This document shows, in pieces, positions 6,640-10,191 of a stretch of DNA of 10,191 nt. Origin of the DNA: an uncultured Vogesella sp. (GTDB lineage: Bacteria; Pseudomonadota; Gammaproteobacteria; Burkholderiales; Chromobacteriaceae); assembly GCA_946479405.1 (NCBI GenBank), contig CAMLGD010000114.1:1-10191 (forward strand). The letters run 5' to 3'. The position numbers and the translations under genes are program-made. A model generated the notes under the pieces. It made no database searches. It was given only the letters and a program-made list of their open reading frames with translations, and had not been told where the DNA came from. How positions within the stretch are numbered: the stretch's first letter is position 1; each line of letters starts with the position of its first letter.

Positions 6640-6818
6640 GTAGTGTCTCTCTCCTTTTTAGCGTGGCAATAGCGGGCTCTGGCGCGGTGCGCGCGTCGTG
6701 GTTGCCGCGGTGCTTGCTCGGTATGGTGTTGTCGCTCCCGCTGCGGGGCGCTGTGGGTGTTCGGGACCAGCTGCTGCCACTGTGTCGCCAAGTGTAGGAC
6801 GACTGATTTGTGCGTGGC

Positions 6819-6830
6819 ATGTCATGACAT
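6819..6830. promoter_or_regulatory. Perfect 12-bp palindrome ATGTCATGACAT
   Basis: ATGTCATGACAT is self-complementary over all 12 bases and sits between the divergent tag and cyclase genes, just upstream of the TTGAAA box. It has the size and position of an operator for a dimeric regulator, but I do not recognise the regulator. A chance palindrome cannot be excluded. Confidence 0.35.
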
Positions 6831-6840
6831 TAAACTTTTT

Positions 6841-6869
6841 TTGAAACTGGACACGTTTTAACTTAATAG
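6841..6869 (+). promoter_or_regulatory. Possible sigma-70-like promoter for the diguanylate cyclase
   Basis: TTGAAA (6841-6846) is followed after 17 bases by TAATAG (6864-6869). The -35 is good and the -10 is poor. CTTAAT (6862-6867), at 15 bases, is an alternative -10. The surrounding AT-rich context and the position about 90 bases before the gene favour a promoter here. Confidence 0.35.
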
Positions 6870-6892
6870 TGATAGGGTTTACTGATAGGGTT
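6870..6892 (+). repeat. Tandem direct repeat TGATAGGGTT, period 13
   Basis: TGATAGGGTT occurs at 6870-6879 and again at 6883-6892, with a 3-base gap. The pair begins at the proposed -10 region of the cyclase promoter, so it could be a binding site for a regulator acting on that gene. Two copies only. Confidence 0.45.
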
Positions 6893-6960
6893 AATCCATT
6901 GATTGCAATCTGCATGGTGGGTTTCCCGCCTGCATCTGCTCACCATTTCGAAATCATGCC

Positions 6961-8445
6961 ATGACTCTGTGTGCCGATCTGCCGCATTCTGCCGCCATGA
7001 AGATGGCTGACGCATACCATAGCGTCAGCTTTCGACGCTTATGGCGCAACGGTACGACCACGCACAAGAGCACGTTTTTCACTGCCTGGCTGTTGTCCAC
7101 CCTGCTCAGCATTGCGCTGGGACTGGCATCGGTGATCTATGCCTGGTCCGGGCTGGAGGTACCTTTTGGTGGTGCGGTACTGTACGTTACCGTGTATCCG
7201 CCGCTACTGATCTGCACCTGGTGGGCGCTGTGCTTTGGCTGGGGCTGGGGTGCGCTGCCTGCCTACCTGTCCACGCTGACCCTGGCGCTATACGCCGGCA
7301 TGCCCTGGTATTGGGCGCTGCTATTTGCCTGTGGCAATCCCATCGGGCTGGGGGTGATGGTGCTCGGCTACCGCGCCATTGCCATGCCATGCTCGCTGTT
7401 TTCCTGGCGTGCGCTGGTATTTTTCCTGCAGATGGCATTTGTAGGCAGCATGTTCAGCTCCGCTGCCGCGCTGGTGTGGTGCTACACCAACCGGGTGGAT
7501 CAGGTGGCATTGTTTGCCATCTGGCAAGGCTGGTGGCTGGGTAACTTTTTGCAGAATGCCCTGCTGGTGGCGCCGCTGCTGGCGCTGACCTGGCCACGGG
7601 TGGAGGTTTGGCTGGCGGCGCATCAGCAGTTGTTGTCGATTCAGCCTACCGAGTCGCGCAAACTGGTGCTGCAGCTGATGGGTGCGCTGATCATCGGTGT
7701 GCTGATCTACGCGCTGACCACTATCTGGCTGGGGACCGAGAGCGTGCAGGCCGAAATGCATAGCCAGTCGGTTGCCAAGCTCAGTTTTGCGGCGGATCGG
7801 CTGTCCGCCATGATCTGGGCGTTTTTCTGGGTGATCGCCTTTGTCTCGGTATTCATGGGCATGTTCGGCTACCAGATGTTTCTGCACTGGCATCGCACCA
7901 ACAACCTGCTGCTGGAACAGCTGGGTCGCGCCAATGCCGAGCTGGCAGAGCAGGCTCGCACCGACGGCCTGACGGGTCTTGCCAATCGCCAGAGCACCAA
8001 TCAGGCGCTGGCTGAGTGTTGGCACAACAGCCGGCTGCGAGGCGAGAGGGCGGCACTGCTGATGCTGGACATCGACCTGTTCAAACACATCAATGACAAG
8101 CATGGGCATATGGCCGGCGACAAGGCCATCCGCATGGTGGCCGCACTGCTGCGGCGCGAGGTGCGCAGCAGTGATCTGGCCGGTCGTTTTGGTGGCGAGG
8201 AGTTTGTGCTGTTATTGCGCCGCTGCGAGTGTGAAACGGCGTTGGAAGTGGCGGAGCGGGTGCGCCAGCGGGTGGAGGCAGCGCTGATCAGCGAGGGCGA
8301 GGCGTCTGTGCAGCTGACCATCAGTATCGGTGTGGCCATGGCGCACCATGATGATAGCGATGTCGACCACTGGCTGCGTCGCGCTGACGCCGCCTTGTAT
8401 GAGGCCAAACATTTAGGACGCAACCGGGTGATTCTGGCGGCTTGA
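6961..8445 (+). CDS. Membrane diguanylate cyclase, MASE1-like sensor plus GGDEF domain
   Basis: A 494-residue inner-membrane protein. Residues about 38-310 hold around eight hydrophobic segments (roughly 40-62, 72-92, 97-112, 115-137, 150-173, 183-208, 236-257, 283-306), with the MASE1-like signature FAIWQGWWLGNFLQNALLVA at 185-204. A short helical linker (LGRANAELAEQ at 321-331) leads to a GGDEF domain from 334: TDGLTGLANR at 334-343, LMLDIDLFKHINDKHGHMAGD at 367-387, GGEEF at 411-415 and LTISIGVAM at 452-460. The catalytic GGEEF is intact, and an RxxD inhibitory site (Arg402-Asp405) sits exactly five residues before it, so the enzyme should make c-di-GMP with product feedback. No EAL domain is present. 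The start is uncertain: ATG at 6961, 6997 and 7003 are all in frame before the first membrane segment and none has a good ribosome site. It is the diguanylate cyclase nearest to the siaABC-like operon, but separated from it by tag and transcribed independently. Confidence 0.9.
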   Translation: MTLCADLPHSAAMKMADAYHSVSFRRLWRNGTTTHKSTFFTAWLLSTLLSIALGLASVIYAWSGLEVPFGGAVLYVTVYPPLLICTWWALCFGWGWGALPAYLSTLTLALYAGMPWYWALLFACGNPIGLGVMVLGYRAIAMPCSLFSWRALVFFLQMAFVGSMFSSAAALVWCYTNRVDQVALFAIWQGWWLGNFLQNALLVAPLLALTWPRVEVWLAAHQQLLSIQPTESRKLVLQLMGALIIGVLIYALTTIWLGTESVQAEMHSQSVAKLSFAADRLSAMIWAFFWVIAFVSVFMGMFGYQMFLHWHRTNNLLLEQLGRANAELAEQARTDGLTGLANRQSTNQALAECWHNSRLRGERAALLMLDIDLFKHINDKHGHMAGDKAIRMVAALLRREVRSSDLAGRFGGEEFVLLLRRCECETALEVAERVRQRVEAALISEGEASVQLTISIGVAMAHHDDSDVDHWLRRADAALYEAKHLGRNRVILAA

Positions 8446-8464
8446 GTGATATTTTTCGTGCTTG

Positions 8465-8502
8465 CAAGCGGCATGTTCCTGTTGGACATGCCGCTTGTTG
8501 CA
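8465..8502 (+). terminator. Hairpin terminator after the diguanylate cyclase
   Basis: A perfect 12-bp stem CAAGCGGCATGT (8465-8476) / ACATGCCGCTTG (8486-8497) with a 9-base loop lies 20 bases after the stop codon. The trailing sequence TTGCATT is only weakly T-rich, so termination may be partial. Confidence 0.65.
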
Positions 8503-8742
8503 TTCAGGGACCGCCAGCATGTAGCGGTTGCTGGCGTGGACATGGGGAGTTACGCCAACGTTGGCCGCATGTAGTCAGGTGTCTGGTTAGATATTTTTAG
8601 AATGGCAGTGGCAGGCGATGGCTATTGTCAGTCACGGCAGTATTGTGTGGCCGCTGTGCCGTGGTTTATTGGTGGCATACTGGTTTTAGCCCGCACCAGT
8701 GCCGCTTATTGCTGTTTTTCATGAAAAGGGGTGGCAGGTGAA

Positions 8743-8877
8743 GTGCGTAGGGCAACAACCAGCTACTGTTATTGCGTGTTATCCCTTGTTTGCAGGCGTG
8801 TAATGTTTTGCATGGCCTTGTTTATTTTTTGCCTTGGAATAATTACTTGGTGTGTTTTGTATTGGCTGGCCGGATAA
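8743..8877 (+). CDS. Possible small membrane peptide, about 44 aa (speculative)
   Basis: A GTG at 8743, preceded by GGCAGGTGA (8733-8741), opens a 44-residue frame ending in TAA at 8875-8877. The C-terminal half, from an internal ATG at 8803, is a single hydrophobic stretch MFCMALFIFCLGIITWCVLY followed by WLAG, long enough for one membrane span. There are six cysteines in all. It lies in AT-rich DNA where T-rich frames yield hydrophobic peptides by chance, and I recognise no homologue, so it is a candidate only. Confidence 0.2.
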   Translation: MRRATTSYCYCVLSLVCRRVMFCMALFIFCLGIITWCVLYWLAG

Positions 8878-9054
8878 ATGATTTTCTCGCTGCGTCTGTG
8901 TGAGATGACAGGTATTGCCAGTAATATTTTTCGACGCTTTTCTACGCCAAATATGGCAGAAACCCCATGCTTTCTCGGTGGCTCGCGCAAGAAGTGCGGC
9001 AAGAATGCTGGTCGCCACAGTCGGGCTGCCGCTATAATGCCCGGCTGCTTTTGA
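8878..9054 (+). CDS. Possible small ORF, 58 aa, directly abutting the previous one (speculative)
   Basis: ATG at 8878 follows the TAA of the preceding small frame without a gap and opens 58 residues (MIFSLRLCEMTGIASNIF...) ending at TGA 9052-9054. There is no ribosome binding site of its own apart from possible coupling, and no recognisable family. The end runs through the psd TATAAT box, which argues against a conserved gene. Confidence 0.12.
   Translation: MIFSLRLCEMTGIASNIFRRFSTPNMAETPCFLGGSRKKCGKNAGRHSRAAAIMPGCF
9033..9038 (+). promoter_or_regulatory. -10 box (TATAAT) of the psd promoter
   Basis: A perfect TATAAT lies 29 bases before the psd GTG, in otherwise GC-rich sequence. The -35 region is weak (GGTCGC at 17-base spacing), so activation or a weak basal promoter is possible. 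The implied transcript would begin near 9045, giving a leader of about 23 bases. Confidence 0.6.
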
Positions 9055-9055
9055 C

Positions 9056-9060
9056 GAGGG
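9056..9060 (+). promoter_or_regulatory. Ribosome binding site that fixes the psd GTG start
   Basis: GAGGG lies 7 bases before the GTG at 9068 and supports that non-ATG start. No ATG occurs in frame before the conserved N-terminal region. Confidence 0.65.
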
Positions 9061-9067
9061 ATGAATT

Positions 9068-9916
9068 GTGCGTGACCGCTTGGCCGTATTGCCGCAGTAC
9101 TTGTTGCCCAAACAGGCGTTGACCCGCTTTGCCGGCAGCATTGCCAATGCCAAGGGTGGCGGTGCCACTACGGCGCTGATTCGCCGTTTTATCCAGCGTT
9201 ATAACGTCAATATGGCGGAAGCGGCCAACCCGGATCCGGCCAGTTACGCCTCGTTCAACGAGTTCTTTACTCGCGCCTTGAAGCCGGGGGCGCGTCCGCT
9301 GGCGGCGGTGCCGTTCATCTGCCCGGTGGATGGGGCCATCAGTCAGTTTGGCGCCATCAAGCAGGATCAGCTGTTTCAGGCCAAGGGCCATCACTATTCC
9401 ACTACCGCGCTGGTCGGTGGCGACAGCCAATTGGCGGCGGCGTTTGCCAATGGACATTTCGCCACCATCTATCTCAGCCCACGCGATTACCACCGTATCC
9501 ACATGCCGTGTGATGGCACCCTCAAGCGCATGATCTATGTGCCGGGCGAGCTGTTCTCGGTCAATCCGACCACTGCCCGTGGCGTGCCCGGCTTGTTTGC
9601 TCGCAATGAGCGGGTAGTGTGCGAATTCGCTACCCCGCATGGCCCGATGGTGCTGGTGCTGGTAGGGGCCACCATCGTTGGCAGCATGGCAACCGTATGG
9701 CATGGCGTCGTCAATCCGCCGCGTAGTGGCGATGTCCGTGAATGGCGTTATGACGATGGTGCCATCCAGCTACGCAAGGGCGAGGAGATGGGGCGCTTCC
9801 TGCTGGGCTCAACCGTCGTGCTGCTGTTTCCGCAGCAAACGGTGAAGTTCAACGCCGAGTGGGCGCCGGTACGTCCGGTACGGCTGGGTGAAAAAATGGC
9901 TGATGCGGTGGTGTGA
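9068..9916 (+). CDS. psd: Phosphatidylserine decarboxylase proenzyme
   Basis: A 282-residue PSD proenzyme, which converts phosphatidylserine to phosphatidylethanolamine at the inner membrane. The first residues (GTG start) read MRDRLAVLPQYLLPKQALTR, typical of the E. coli-type class. The catalytic features are all present: Asp88 in PVDGAISQFG, His142/His145 in SPRDYHRIHMP (138-147) and the self-cleavage motif LGST at 246-249. The chain should cut itself before Ser248 to give a beta chain of 247 residues and an alpha chain of 35 residues carrying the pyruvoyl group. FNEFFTRALKPGARP at 63-77 is the usual membrane-associated region. Length matches the bacterial family (about 280-320). It is transcribed alone, from its own TATAAT promoter to its own terminator; the neighbouring genes are unrelated. 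Confidence 0.97.
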   Translation: MRDRLAVLPQYLLPKQALTRFAGSIANAKGGGATTALIRRFIQRYNVNMAEAANPDPASYASFNEFFTRALKPGARPLAAVPFICPVDGAISQFGAIKQDQLFQAKGHHYSTTALVGGDSQLAAAFANGHFATIYLSPRDYHRIHMPCDGTLKRMIYVPGELFSVNPTTARGVPGLFARNERVVCEFATPHGPMVLVLVGATIVGSMATVWHGVVNPPRSGDVREWRYDDGAIQLRKGEEMGRFLLGSTVVLLFPQQTVKFNAEWAPVRPVRLGEKMADAVV

Positions 9917-9939
9917 TGTTGCCGTGTGTGTCACAGATG

Positions 9940-9965
9940 AAAAGCGCCTATTGGCGCTTTTTTTA
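9940..9965 (+). terminator. Rho-independent terminator after psd
   Basis: A perfect 9-bp stem AAAAGCGCC (9940-9948) / GGCGCTTTT (9953-9961) with a TATT loop ends in seven consecutive T's. It lies 23 bases after the psd stop and is a textbook intrinsic terminator. The A-run on the 5' side would let it work on the minus strand for the converging gene as well. Confidence 0.92.
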
Positions 9966-9992
9966 TTGCCACTCGTGACATTTCGTGTCCTG

Positions 9993-10016
9993 GCAAGCGC
10001 TACCGGTCGCGCTTGC
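9993..10016. repeat. Small inverted repeat between psd and the convergent gene
   Basis: GCAAGCGC (9993-10000) and GCGCTTGC (10009-10016) form a perfect 8-bp stem with an 8-base loop, just beyond the stop of the minus-strand gene. There is no T-run after it on the minus strand, so it is at best an accessory 3' hairpin for that gene, whose true terminator may be the one at 9940-9965. Confidence 0.4.
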
Positions 10017-10031
10017 AGTCCCGGATTGCGT

Positions 10032-10191
10032 TCAATAGGTGTAGTAATCGATGACCTGCTTCACTGTTTGCAATGCCTCCTGTAGCACGTCAGGCTCAGT
10101 GGAGCCAAGTGCCAGCCGGATCGCGTGTGGCACGTGCGCGGTGGTGGCGAACGGTTCTGCCGTCGATACCGAGACATGTTGTGCGCCGAGT
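10032..10191 (-). CDS. C-terminal fragment of a PLP aminotransferase-fold protein, probably a MocR/GntR-type regulator
   Basis: On the minus strand a frame is open from the window edge to TGA at 10032-10034, giving 52 residues. The segment AEPFATTAHVPHAIRLALGS at 11-30 followed by TEPDVLQEALQTVKQVID matches the end of fold-type I aminotransferase domains, where the small domain reads roughly '...F...PNAIRLALG...LEEALRRL...'. This form is common in MocR-type proteins, which join a GntR winged-helix DNA-binding domain to an aminotransferase-like domain. The N-terminus and the PLP lysine are outside the window, so a plain aminotransferase cannot be excluded. Confidence 0.65.
   Translation of the reverse strand, partial: LGAQHVSVSTAEPFATTAHVPHAIRLALGSTEPDVLQEALQTVKQVIDYYTY

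Larger units (their letters stand above)
6640..6960. other. Divergent regulatory interval between tag and the diguanylate cyclase
   Basis: This 321-base interval carries no supported gene. The half next to tag is GC-rich. From about 6800 it turns AT-rich and holds a 12-bp perfect palindrome (6819-6830), a possible promoter near 6841-6869 and a pair of direct repeats (6870-6892). An open minus-strand frame spans 6658-6915, but it overlaps the tag leader and has no family resemblance. Confidence 0.6.
8446..9067. other. Long gene-poor interval upstream of psd
   Basis: This stretch of about 620 bases is AT-richer than its neighbours, especially 8580-8940. It holds the terminator hairpin at 8465-8502, a smaller hairpin (CGCCAGC 8512-8518 / GCTGGCG 8530-8536), a perfect 12-bp palindrome GCCAACGTTGGC (8554-8565) and a bulged hairpin (8674-8703). 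It also contains short plus-strand frames at 8743-8877 and 8878-9054, and the psd promoter near 9033. No protein family is recognisable in it. Confidence 0.6.

Noticed and set aside
6658..6915. 85-codon minus-strand frame upstream of tag
   Set aside because: Overlaps the tag leader and the cyclase regulatory region, has no ribosome site, changes composition sharply half-way and resembles nothing.
8779..9168. Minus-strand frames of 77 and 129 codons between the cyclase and psd
   Set aside because: They run antisense into the psd promoter and coding start, and show no conserved features or ribosome site.

Overview
The window looks like ordinary chromosome of a GC-rich Gram-negative bacterium. 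The gene content (tex, dbpA, tag, psd, a secreted PQQ-type dehydrogenase, a SiaABC-type signalling operon) and the codon use suggest a betaproteobacterium, plausibly of the Neisseriales (Chromobacterium, Vogesella or Aquitalea type). That placement is an inference from protein resemblance and was not tested. I see no phage, transposase, CRISPR, tRNA or rRNA.

Layout. Positions 1-156 are the 3' end of a tex-like gene (+), closed by a strong hairpin terminator. Positions 157-593 hold no convincing gene but contain a long imperfect inverted repeat. Three minus-strand genes follow, read right to left: a secreted glucose/sorbosone dehydrogenase-like protein (2422-3576), the DEAD-box helicase dbpA (961-2343) with its own terminator, and a small DUF2164 protein (594-854). 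From 3795 to 5988 a tight plus-strand operon encodes a CBS-like/SpoIIE-type phosphatase, a SiaB-type kinase and a SiaC-type phospho-switch protein. A hairpin at 6007-6043 lies between this operon and the convergent tag gene (6061-6639, minus). An AT-rich regulatory interval (6640-6960) separates tag from a divergent MASE1-GGDEF diguanylate cyclase (6961-8445, plus). A 620-base gene-poor interval follows, then psd (9068-9916, plus, GTG start, perfect TATAAT box) with a clean terminator, and finally the C-terminus of a minus-strand MocR/aminotransferase-type protein cut off by the window edge.

How the genes may work together. The most interesting part is 3795-8445. In Pseudomonas aeruginosa, SiaA (phosphatase) and SiaB (kinase) set the phosphorylation state of SiaC, and unphosphorylated SiaC activates the diguanylate cyclase SiaD encoded in the same operon. 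Here the siaABC part is present, but the phosphatase has a soluble CBS-like sensor region instead of a membrane/HAMP region, no siaD follows, and the phospho-acceptor position of SiaC appears to be Ser rather than Thr. The nearest diguanylate cyclase is a membrane MASE1 protein beyond the tag gene, with an intact GGEEF site and RxxD inhibitory site. Whether it is the output of this partner switch is a testable hypothesis, not something the sequence proves.
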